A DNA stretch of 7,727 nucleotides from an uncultured Collinsella sp. (lineage in GTDB: Bacteria; Actinomycetota; Coriobacteriia; Coriobacteriales; Coriobacteriaceae). This document shows, in pieces, positions 1-6,395 of this stretch; within the stretch, counting starts at the first letter, position 1; each line of letters starts with the position of its first letter. Made by a program: the position numbers and the translations under genes. The stretch spans positions 1 to 7,727 of the forward strand of contig USTC01000040.1 of assembly GCA_900557505.1 (NCBI GenBank), written 5' to 3'. The notes beneath the pieces are model-generated. The model was not told the origin of the DNA and ran no database searches. It saw nothing but the letters and a program-made list of their open reading frames with translations.

Positions 1-528
1 CTGCTCTTGTTGATATCCGTTCCAGGCAGCATAGCCTGCACCGCCGGCGACAAGCGCGACGGCCACGACGCCGGCGACCATCAGATTGCGGCGCTTGGGC
101 GACATCTTGCGATGGCGGACCTCGGCTTCGCGTGCCGAGGGAACGGACGGCAGGGGAATATCGCCCATGGCGATGGTCTCATCGACGACAGGAGCAGAAC
201 CTAGGCCGGGGAGCTCGCGGGTCAGCGAATCCTCGGCCGGCAAGCTGTCGAGCAAGATGGTTTCCTCGCTCGTATCGGATTCGGTCTGGTCGTCGGCCTC
301 ACATTCGGATTCCTCGTGCCCCGCCTCGTCTTCGGTGGGCGCGGCGCCATCGTCTTTTGCATCCTGATCATCGGGCTGCGCCTCGATTTCCGGCTCATCC
401 TGCGCATCGACGCTCGAATCGTCAAACGCAATTTCGGCCAGCGCGATCTGGTCTAGGCTCTCCAGGGCCTCGGCGCACGCTTCTGCATCTTGGGCCGCAT
501 CCTCTTGGCCCATCGTCTCATCTTTCAT
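1..528 (-). CDS. Acidic single-pass membrane protein, N-terminal part (runs off left edge)
   Basis: Reading the minus strand from ATG at 526-528 gives 176 uninterrupted codons to the window edge, so the C-terminus is missing. A GGGGGAT ribosome binding site lies just upstream of the start. Residues 1-130 are strikingly acidic: about 42 Asp/Glu against only 3 Lys/Arg, low in complexity and probably disordered. A basic patch (KMSPKRR, 141-147) precedes one hydrophobic segment at about 149-169, rich in Ala, Gly and Val. By the positive-inside rule the acidic part would be cytoplasmic and the missing C-terminal domain would lie outside the membrane. There is no signal-peptidase or lipobox motif. 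I do not recognise the family; the function probably sits in the unseen exported domain. It is separated from the upstream minus-strand gene by a terminator and about 240 bp. Confidence 0.75.
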   Translation of the reverse strand, partial: MKDETMGQEDAAQDAEACAEALESLDQIALAEIAFDDSSVDAQDEPEIEAQPDDQDAKDDGAAPTEDEAGHEESECEADDQTESDTSEETILLDSLPAEDSLTRELPGLGSAPVVDETIAMGDIPLPSVPSAREAEVRHRKMSPKRRNLMVAGVVAVALVAGGAGYAAWNGYQQEQ

Positions 529-765
529 ATATCCCCCAAGCTCAATATCGGGACAACACTGTACCCAAAAACGGGACCCCATAGAGCCGCCGCATGATTT
601 GAAATCCGATTTTAAATATGCGCATGTTTTTGAATAGATGAATAGAGGCGCGACGACAAAAGCCCCCGAAAAGCGAGCGAAACGCTTTCCGGGGGCTCTG
701 CGAGACATTGGATTGAAAATCCTGGCGGGCGGGCCTATGCCCAAGCGCCAACAGCGACCAACATG
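529..765. other. Intergenic region between two minus-strand genes
   Basis: No gene is visible here. The region contains the terminator at 658-697 and, closer to the left gene, an AT-richer patch at about 600-645 that could hold that gene's promoter. On the minus strand a TAAAAT box can be read at about 611-616, but no good -35 box accompanies it, so I do not assign a promoter. Confidence 0.5.
658..697 (-). terminator. Rho-independent terminator after the membrane-protein gene
   Basis: The arms 661-675 and 683-697 pair over 15 bp with one mismatch around a 7-nt loop (676-682). Each outer arm has the GC-rich core CCCCCG/CGGGGG. Read on the minus strand, the stem is followed by TTTT and then GTCG. 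The T-run is absent on the plus-strand side, so it serves the minus-strand gene ending at 766. The T-run is short, so termination may be incomplete. Confidence 0.8.
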
Positions 766-1773
766 TTACTCGGCGTGCGCGTAATCAACCTTGGCGCGGC
801 GAGCGGTAGCCTTCTCCCAATCGCTGGTGCCCTCAAAGACATCCTGCTTGTAGGGATTGCGGCCGAGCTTCTTGGCGCGGTAGGCGATGTAGATGATCGC
901 GGCGACATTGGCGACCAGTGCGGCGATCGAGACCGCGGTGGCGGCGCCGGGGTCGAGCGTGGAGTGGGTCACAAAGATGGACTCCTCCTGGAAGTACGGG
1001 AACACCTGGGCAAACATGCACCAAATAGCAAGCGTAAAGGCGCGGTTCTGGATCCAGCCGCCCTTGTTCCAGATAAAGGCGGCGACGGTGGGCGCCAGCA
1101 GTAGCGCAAAACCGCAGAACCAGGAGTGGGTGGGCAGGCAGTTGTAGGTGTAGCAGAAGTTCCAGATGTCGTAGGCGATGATGTAGACCCAGGTCATGTC
1201 GGGCCACAGCATATCGGTCTGATCCTCGGAGGCGTAGACGCTCCACCAACCGGTCATGCAGAAGATGTTGATGATACCGGCGATGCCGTTGAACACGTTG
1301 TTCCAGCCGGCCAGCTGCGTAGCACCTTCGGAGGTGACCCAGGTGGACTCGCCCAGGACAAAGAAGTGATAGGCGCTCTCGAAGTCGGACACGACGGCGA
1401 TCATGATGTTGATGGCGACGATCACAAACGGCCATGCGCGGAACCAATGCGCCTTGCCGATCTTGCCCCACTGGTACTTAATGGCGATGAAGCCCCAGCA
1501 GCCGGCCAGCGCCGCGTATACCTTGGCGTAGTGGAACCAGCTGTTCTGGTACACATGGGTGGGGTTGGTGAGCGCCCACTCGGCGCCCTGCGAAACGCCG
1601 ATGGCGATGGCGACGCAGTAGATGGTCATGGCCAGCGGAGCCACGCCAAAGATGATTGCCGCGCCCAGCTTAGTGCGGCGGCCGACCTCGTTGAGCACGA
1701 TGAGGCCAATAAAGACCATGGCCCAGCCGGCCCAGTGGATAAGGGTATCGCTACCCCAAACATCGAACAGCAT
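766..1773 (-). CDS. Polytopic, tryptophan-rich membrane protein (DUF5692-like)
   Basis: A 335-residue integral membrane protein of unknown function. Hydrophobic segments lie at about 11-30, 36-60, 80-100, 113-132, 157-178, 193-212, 217-236, 243-260 and 277-300, giving eight or nine helices. About 21 Trp residues (6 %) are spread through it. A striking stretch at about 201-228 (YDIWNFCYTYN, then PTHSWFCG and ALLLAP) is probably the conserved core, with polar and Cys residues inside the membrane. From memory the overall look matches the DUF5692 family; this is recognition, not a search. The soluble tail (301-335) is charged. The start is supported by AAAGGAG seven bases upstream. It lies 63 bp after the tetR-type gene on the same strand, so the two are probably co-transcribed, and a terminator follows. 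Context suggests a transporter or membrane sensor controlled by that repressor. Confidence 0.85.
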   Translation of the reverse strand: MLFDVWGSDTLIHWAGWAMVFIGLIVLNEVGRRTKLGAAIIFGVAPLAMTIYCVAIAIGVSQGAEWALTNPTHVYQNSWFHYAKVYAALAGCWGFIAIKYQWGKIGKAHWFRAWPFVIVAINIMIAVVSDFESAYHFFVLGESTWVTSEGATQLAGWNNVFNGIAGIINIFCMTGWWSVYASEDQTDMLWPDMTWVYIIAYDIWNFCYTYNCLPTHSWFCGFALLLAPTVAAFIWNKGGWIQNRAFTLAIWCMFAQVFPYFQEESIFVTHSTLDPGAATAVSIAALVANVAAIIYIAYRAKKLGRNPYKQDVFEGTSDWEKATARRAKVDYAHAE

Positions 1774-1791
1774 GCTGCTCTCCTTTCACAC

Positions 1792-1819
1792 GCCCGCGGC
1801 CCCTCTTCTGATCGCGGGC
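1792..1819 (-). repeat. Small inverted repeat between the regulator and membrane-protein genes
   Basis: GCCCGCG (1792-1798) and CGCGGGC (1813-1819) are perfect 7-bp arms around a 14-nt loop. They lie in the 63-bp gap just before the ribosome binding site of the membrane-protein gene. No T-run follows on either strand, so it is not a classical terminator. It could modulate mRNA processing or translation, or be chance in GC-rich DNA. Confidence 0.35.
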
Positions 1820-1836
1820 AGTTTGGCCAAATGTCG

Positions 1837-2499
1837 TCAGTTCTGGGGCTTGCGCTCCGGATACTTGGCGGTATAGCCCTCGATGTGGAGTGTCGAGGCG
1901 ATGATTTCCTTGACCGTCTCGTCGGGCACATCGGGGTGCGTGCGGATATACATCAACAACCCCATGATGAGGGTGTAGAACGTCTCGTAGACATGGTCGA
2001 TGCGTAGCTCATGATGGGCGACAAAATCCACCACGGTGGTGTCGCAGATATACTGCGCCACGCGCTGGACCACGTTGTGCAAAAAGCCGCCGTAGAGCGC
2101 GCCGCTGCTTGAGGTGAGCGTACTCGGCAGCTCGTGGCCGCTGACGACCAGGCGCTTAAAGAGCGGGGCGACGGTGTCGAGTGCGCCCTCGATATCACCG
2201 ACGATGCGGCTGGCATTCCACTGCTCGAGCTCGGCGATAAAACCGTCGATTGCCTCGTCCATGACAGCGGTGACGGCGGCGTCCATATCGGCAAAGTAGT
2301 GGTAGAACAATGAGCGCGTGCAGCCGGCGCGTTTGGTCACGGCCGAGACAGATAGATGCGACACACCCAGCTCGGAACTCACGGTGCGCACGGCGGCGAG
2401 GATCTCGCGACGGCGTTCGTCGCCCGTCAGACGTTTGGCCGTGCTGTCGGGCGCGGGGACGGCATCGGCCACAGAGGTATCTGCTGTGTTGTTGCCCAT
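1837..2499 (-). CDS. TetR/AcrR-family transcriptional regulator
   Basis: A 220-residue protein with the N-terminal TetR helix-turn-helix. Helix 1 lies around residues 28-44 (ERRREILAAVRTV) and the recognition region at about 51-73 contains AVTKRAGCTRSLFYHYFADMD, with the family's hallmark LFYHYF. The rest is the divergent helical ligand and dimer domain, so the effector cannot be predicted. I chose ATG at 2497-2499 because AAAGGCGG sits six bases upstream; an in-frame GTG at 2536-2538 would add 13 residues but has no ribosome binding site. Residues 1-22 ahead of the domain are Ala/Asp/Pro-rich and probably flexible. It is transcribed away from the flavoprotein gene and ahead of the membrane-protein gene. 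TetR proteins usually repress their own divergent intergenic region, where a strong palindrome is present here. Confidence 0.93.
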   Translation of the reverse strand: MGNNTADTSVADAVPAPDSTAKRLTGDERRREILAAVRTVSSELGVSHLSVSAVTKRAGCTRSLFYHYFADMDAAVTAVMDEAIDGFIAELEQWNASRIVGDIEGALDTVAPLFKRLVVSGHELPSTLTSSSGALYGGFLHNVVQRVAQYICDTTVVDFVAHHELRIDHVYETFYTLIMGLLMYIRTHPDVPDETVKEIIASTLHIEGYTAKYPERKPQN

Positions 2500-2553
2500 G
2501 TTTTGCCGCCTTTCATCCTCTTTTGCCTGACCGTTCACCTAACAGTCTTGAAT

Positions 2554-2599
2554 ATTGTTGACGGTTCGTCAATACTATTTTTGACACAATGTCAACAAT
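2554..2599. promoter_or_regulatory. Composite palindrome, probable TetR-type operator in a divergent promoter
   Basis: Two 15-bp dyads of the same form occur in tandem: TTGACG-GTT-CGTCAA at 2558-2572 and TTGACA-CAA-TGTCAA at 2581-2595. Their centres are 23 bp apart. Together they form a larger dyad centred at 2576.5: outer arms ATTGTTGAC and GTCAACAAT (2554-2562, 2591-2599) are perfect, and 17 of 23 base pairs across the 46 bp are symmetric. The site begins 55 bp from the regulator start and ends 89 bp from the flavoprotein start. The TTGAC half-sites look like -35 boxes on both strands. Binding would therefore block both promoters, although I cannot assign matching -10 boxes (TACTAT at 2573-2578 is the best plus-strand candidate, with a long 19-bp spacing from TTGAAT). 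Confidence 0.75.
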
Positions 2600-2687
2600 G
2601 GCGGGTGAACGGCATGGGGCATGCTCGACCTGCAAAAAAAGAGGGGCGCTGCGGCCTCGTCGGGCTGTGGCAAGAGAAGGGACAACC

Positions 2688-5466
2688 ATGATTCTCAACG
2701 GACCGGGAATTAGCTACACCGAGCCCGATATCGGTTCGGAGTTCGTGCCGCCGCTGCCGGAGCATCCGCGCGAGGCCATTGTCAAGCTGTGCGAGCATTG
2801 CACCAACCGACTGCTGCATCGCGACGAACTGCTGGGCTACGAGTACTGGTCGTTTGCCGAGGCCGCGACCGACGAGCAGGCCGAGGTGCTCTGCAAGATG
2901 AAGATGCGCCGTCCCTATACGCTGCCCGAGTTGGTCAAGCTCACTGGCATGCCCGAGGCCCAGATCGAGAAGATGCTCGACGATATGAGCTACACGGGTC
3001 TGCTCGAGTACAACTGGGAAAATCCCGAGCGCGCCAAGCAGTGGGTGCTGCCCATGCTGGTACCGGGTTCCGCCGAGTTCCTCAACATGCGCGTGAGCCA
3101 GCTCGAGGAGCATCCGGTCTATGCCAAGTTCTTTGAGCAGGCCTCCAAGGGACCGCTGTCCAAGGCCACGCCGATGGTGCCGCCCGGAGGTGCCGGTATC
3201 GGCATGCACGTCATTCCAGTCGAGAAGGCCATCGACGCCGCGAGCACCTCGGTGCCTATTGAGCATATCGAGCACTGGCTCGACAAATACGAGGGTAAGT
3301 ATGCCGCCAGCACCTGCAGCTGCCGCGCGAGCCGTCGCGTGATGGGCGAGGGCTGCGCCGACGACCCCGCCGACTGGTGCATTGCCGTGGGCGATATGGC
3401 CGACTACGTGGTCGAGACCGACCGCGGCCACTATGTGACGCGCGACGAGGTTTACGACATCCTGCGCCAGGCCGAGGACAACGGCTTTGTGCACCAGATC
3501 ACCAACATTGACGGCGAGAACAAGATCTTCGCCATCTGCAACTGCAACGTCAACGTGTGCTACGCCCTGCGCACCTCGCAGCTGTTCAACACACCCAACC
3601 TGTCGCGCTCGGCCTATGTCGCCAAGGTCGAGAAGGACAAGTGCGTGGCCTGCGGTCGCTGCGTTGAGGTGTGCCCGGCCGGTGCCGCCAAGCTCGGCCA
3701 GAAGCTCTGCAGCAAAAAGGCCGGCGGACAGGTGCCCGAGTATCCGCGCCAGGAGCTGCCCGATGCCACCAAGTGGGACCACACCAAGTGGTCGCCCAAC
3801 TACCGCAACGATAACCGTATCGAGACGCACGAGTCCGGCACCGCGCCCTGCAAGACGGCCTGCCCCGCGCACGTTGCCGTTCAGGGCTACTTAAAGCTTG
3901 CGGCGCAGGGTCGCTATGACGAGGCCCTAGCACTCATTAAGCGCGAGAACCCGCTGCCCGCTATCTGCGGCCGCGTGTGCAACCGCCGCTGCGAGGATGC
4001 CTGCACCCGTGGTCGCGTGGATGCCGCCGTGGCTATCGACGAGGTCAAGAAGTTTATCGCCCAACGCGATCTGGACGCCGCGACCCGCTACGTCCCGCCC
4101 GTGGTGACCCCGACGCGTGCCGGCGGCTTCGACCAGAAGATCGCCATCATCGGTGCCGGCCCGGCCGGTCTGTCCTGTGCTTTTTACCTGGCCGAGAAGG
4201 GCTACAAGCCCGTCGTGTTCGAGAAGAACGAGCGCCCGGGCGGTATGCTCACCTACGGTATTCCCAGCTTTAAGCTGCAGAAGGACGTCATCGAGGCCGA
4301 GGTCGAGATCATTCGCCTGATGGGCGCCGAGTTCCGCTATGGTGTGGAGGTCGGTCGCGATGTGACGCTTGACGAGCTGCGCGAACAGGGCTTTAAGGCC
4401 TTCTACGTGGCCATTGGCTGCCAGGGCGGTCGCCTTGCCGGTATTCCGGGCGAGGACGCCGAGGACGTGACCGTGGCCGTCGACTTCTTGCGCGAGGTCA
4501 ACAGCGGCAAGATTGACGCGCTGCCCGGCCGTACCATCGTGGTGGGCGGCGGCAACGTGGCTATCGATGTCGCGCGCAACGCCTGCCGCCTGGGCTCCGA
4601 GCACGTTGAGATATTCTGCCTGGAGAGCGAGGCCCAGATGCCCGCCAGCGAGGAAGGAGCGTCGCGAGGCCGTTGAGGACGGCGCGCACATCAGCTGCGG
4701 TTGGGGCCCCAAGGAAGTTCACCTGGACGAGGCCGGTCGTGTGTGCGGTATCACCTTCAAGCGCTGCACGCGTGTCTTTGACGACGAGGGCCGGTTTGCG
4801 CCCGAGTACGACGAGAACGATCTGCGCCGCGTCGATGCCGACCGTGTTGTCATGTCGATTGGCCAGTCCATTGTGTGGGGCGATCTGCTGGCTGGCTCCA
4901 AGGTGGAGCTTGGCCGCGGCCAGGGCGCCCTTGCCGATCCTCAGACCTATCAGACCGCCGAGCCCGACATCTTTGTGGGCGGCGACGTCTACACCGGTCC
5001 GAGCTTTGCCATCGACGCTATCGCCGCCGGTCACGAGGCCGCTGTGTCCATCCATCGCTTTGTACAGCCGGGCTCTACGCTCACCATCGGCCGCAATCAG
5101 CGCCGCTACACCGCGCTCGACCGCGACGATGTCGTGATCGAGAGCTACGACAACGCGAGCCGCGAGGTGGCGCATGTCGACCGCGACCGCGAGAAGGCTG
5201 CGCCCTTTAGCGAGTACGTCGAGACCTTTACCGAAGAGCAGGTGCGCGCCGAGACCGCCCGCTGCTTGGGCTGCGGTGCCTCGATCGTCGACCCCAACAA
5301 GTGCATCGGCTGCGGTCTGTGCACTACCAAGTGCGCGTTCGATGCCATCCACCTGGATCGCGATCGCCCCGAGTGCTCCACGATGGTCAAATACGAGCAA
5401 AAGCTCCCAAGCCTGGGCAAGTATGCTTTAAAGCGTGCAATCAAAATCAAGTTCGGTCGTAAATAG
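2688..5466 (+). pseudogene. Iron-sulfur flavoprotein, GltD-like NAD(P)-dependent oxidoreductase; frameshifted here
   Basis: With one base removed near 4656 this reads as a 925-residue protein. The start at 2688 has AGAAGGGA five bases upstream; an in-frame ATG at 2589 overlaps the operator and lacks a ribosome binding site. Domains in order: a CEHC motif (35-38); a winged-helix-like segment (77-110); a Cys-rich region (C210, C212, C223, C231, then C284, C286, C291); a 4Fe-4S ferredoxin motif (C319, C322, C325, C329); a GltD-type Fe-S domain (C388, C392, C427, C431, C435, C439); an FAD-binding GAGPAG (489-494); an NAD(P)-binding GGGN (620-623); and C-terminal CLGCG (859-863) with CIGCGLCTTKC (872-882). 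Such proteins pass electrons between NAD(P)H, FAD and Fe-S clusters; the physiological partner is unknown. No membrane segments are visible, so it is probably cytoplasmic. Both halves are well preserved, so the break may be recent or a sequencing error. Confidence 0.85.
4651..4676 (+). other. Frameshift site in the flavoprotein gene (one extra G, then premature TGA)
   Basis: In the upstream frame the protein reads MPASEEGASRGR and stops at TGA 4674-4676. Removing one G at 4656/4657 gives MPASEEERREAVEDG, which fits the MPA...EE...A..G pattern typical of GltD-like enzymes just after the NAD(P) site, and opens the frame to 5466. The sequence AGGAAGGAG at 4651-4659 resembles a ribosome binding site, but no start codon lies at a useful distance in the downstream frame, so separate translation of the 3' part looks unlikely. 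An indel or sequencing error is the simplest explanation. Confidence 0.85.
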
Positions 5467-5481
5467 GTAACCATGGCGGGT

Positions 5482-5517
5482 AAGGGGACGGCGCAGACTA
5501 GATTTCGCCGTCCCCTT
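5482..5517 (+). terminator. Perfect 12-bp hairpin between flavoprotein gene and hypA
   Basis: AAGGGGACGGCG (5482-5493) pairs perfectly with CGCCGTCCCCTT (5506-5517) around a 12-nt loop. It starts 15 bases after the stop codon of the flavoprotein gene. The following bases (GCTTGAGTTTGC) contain no real T-run, so this may be a weak terminator, an mRNA-stabilising hairpin or a copy of an intergenic repeat. Partial read-through into hypA is plausible. Confidence 0.55.
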
Positions 5518-5561
5518 GCTTGAGTTTGCATCGCATCAACCGTTGTTGAAAGGTTTCTACC

Positions 5562-5990
5562 TTGCATGAATTGGGAATCGTCTATCACATCATTCGCGAT
5601 GTCGAGAACGTGGCGCGCGCCAATGGCGTGAGTCGCGTTTCGAGCGTCACGCTGCTGCTGGGCGAGGTCTCGGGCGTCGTTCCCGACTTGCTGCTCGACG
5701 CTTGGCGCTGGGCGGCAGATAAAAAGTCCATCACGCAGGGTGCGGAGCTTATTGTGGAACCTGTCGAGGCCGTGACGCATTGCGAGGCGTGCGGCCGCGA
5801 CTATGCGACAGTCGAGCACGGCAAGACCTGCCCCCATTGCGGCAGCGGCGAAACATACCTGCTGCAGGGCCAGGAGGTCATGATCAAGCAGATCGAGACC
5901 CCCGACGAGGACCCGGCAGACGCTGTCCCCGACGGCCCTTCCGACGTCCCCGACGCCGTCGACGCCGCCAACCCCCTCCACATCGCCTAG
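5562..5990 (+). CDS. hypA: Hydrogenase maturation nickel metallochaperone HypA
   Basis: HypA delivers nickel to [NiFe]-hydrogenase precursors, usually with the GTPase HypB. The protein opens with MHELGIV; His2 of the MHE motif is the family's nickel ligand. This fixes the start at TTG 5562-5564, with GAAAGG eight bases upstream; the ATG at 5566 is out of frame. The zinc-binding domain has two CxxC pairs, C74/C77 and C90/C93. The HypA fold ends near residue 112 (MIKQIE), matching the usual length of about 113-118. Here it continues with about 30 extra residues rich in Asp, Pro and Ala, ending in NPLHIA. The gene follows the flavoprotein gene by 95 bp across a hairpin. No hydrogenase or other hyp gene is in the window, so its target must be encoded elsewhere. 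Confidence 0.92.
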   Translation: MHELGIVYHIIRDVENVARANGVSRVSSVTLLLGEVSGVVPDLLLDAWRWAADKKSITQGAELIVEPVEAVTHCEACGRDYATVEHGKTCPHCGSGETYLLQGQEVMIKQIETPDEDPADAVPDGPSDVPDAVDAANPLHIA

Positions 5991-6000
5991 GATTCCCTAT

Positions 6001-6072
6001 AAGTTGCGGTGAAATAGTTCCTCAATCCAGCCTTCTGGCTCTTAAACAAGAACTATTCCACCGCAACTTTTT
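6001..6072 (+). terminator. Long inverted repeat with T-run after hypA (terminator, possibly a repeat element)
   Basis: Arms of 20 bp at 6001-6020 and 6050-6069 (starting AAGTTGCGGTG and ending CACCGCAACTT) pair with one mismatch, A6012 with C6058. The 29-nt loop contains its own small hairpin (AGCC-TTCT-GGCT, 6029-6040). Five T residues (6068-6072) follow on the plus strand, fitting termination of hypA, whose stop codon ends 10 bases upstream. On the minus strand the mismatch becomes a G-U pair. The arms are unusually long for a simple terminator. Confidence 0.75.
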
Positions 6073-6392
6073 CGAGTGGTTTCGTAAACCATAAGTCACG
6101 AAATTAGTCAAGCCATGTCCGTTTAAACAAAATAGTGGCAGTACGAGCGCATTCGCACTTGTTTAAAACCGATATTAATGAACAGCATGCTTGTGTCTGT
6201 AAAATACATGGCTCGATGAGCGACGATTTGGCGGGTAATGAGTCGAAAAACAGCAACGTAATCAATTTGTAACAAACTTGGACGTTTAAACAAATAATCC
6301 AACCTTTTGCGAATTTAGCTATAATTCCACAAACCAAACAGCTATACTCCTTTCATGTCGTGTAGGAAATACGTAGACAAAAAGGAGGTTAT
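6073..6392 (+). promoter_or_regulatory. AT-rich leader and promoter region of the PTS operon
   Basis: About 320 bp without a credible gene, clearly AT-richer than the coding DNA. A perfect -10 box TATAAT lies at 6320-6325, but no recognisable -35 box sits 16-18 bp upstream, which suggests an activator-dependent promoter. A second box, TATACT, lies at 6343-6348. Transcription from the first box would leave a 5' leader of roughly 60 nt before the strong AAGGAGG site at 6382-6388. The region also contains the GTTTAAAC repeats listed separately. Confidence 0.55.
6120..6294. repeat. Repeated CGTTTAAACAAA motifs upstream of the PTS operon
   Basis: The 12-mer CGTTTAAACAAA, containing the palindrome GTTTAAAC, occurs exactly at 6120-6131 and 6283-6294. 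A related inverted copy, TTGTTTAAAA, lies at 6159-6168. The last copy ends about 25 bp before the TATAAT box, where an activator or repressor could act. They may be binding sites for a PTS regulator, but AT-rich DNA can yield such words by chance. Confidence 0.4.
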
Positions 6393-6395
6393 GTG

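Noticed and set aside
1126..2007. Long plus-strand open frame opposite the membrane-protein and regulator genes
   Set aside because: It is the antisense shadow of two well-supported genes, spans their gap, and shows no family features or ribosome binding site.
2589..2687. 33-residue upstream extension of the flavoprotein (ATG at 2589, with CSTC motif)
   Set aside because: The ATG lies inside the palindromic operator and has no ribosome binding site; ATG 2688 has AGAAGGGA at good spacing and begins the conserved-looking protein.
2592..3872. 426-codon minus-strand open frame opposite the flavoprotein
   Set aside because: It mirrors GC-rich codon bias of the plus-strand gene; the product is Ala/Gly/Leu/His-rich with no recognisable motifs, whereas the plus strand has multiple Fe-S motifs.
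6135..6152. Sigma-54-like promoter (TGGCAG, 10-base spacing, GC) upstream of the PTS operon
   Set aside because: The match lacks the TT before the -12 GC, and sigma-54 is not known from this group of bacteria.
6104..6337. 77-codon minus-strand open frame in the PTS leader
   Set aside because: No ribosome binding site, AT-rich composition unlike the real genes, and the TATAAT box and GTTTAAAC repeats lie inside it.
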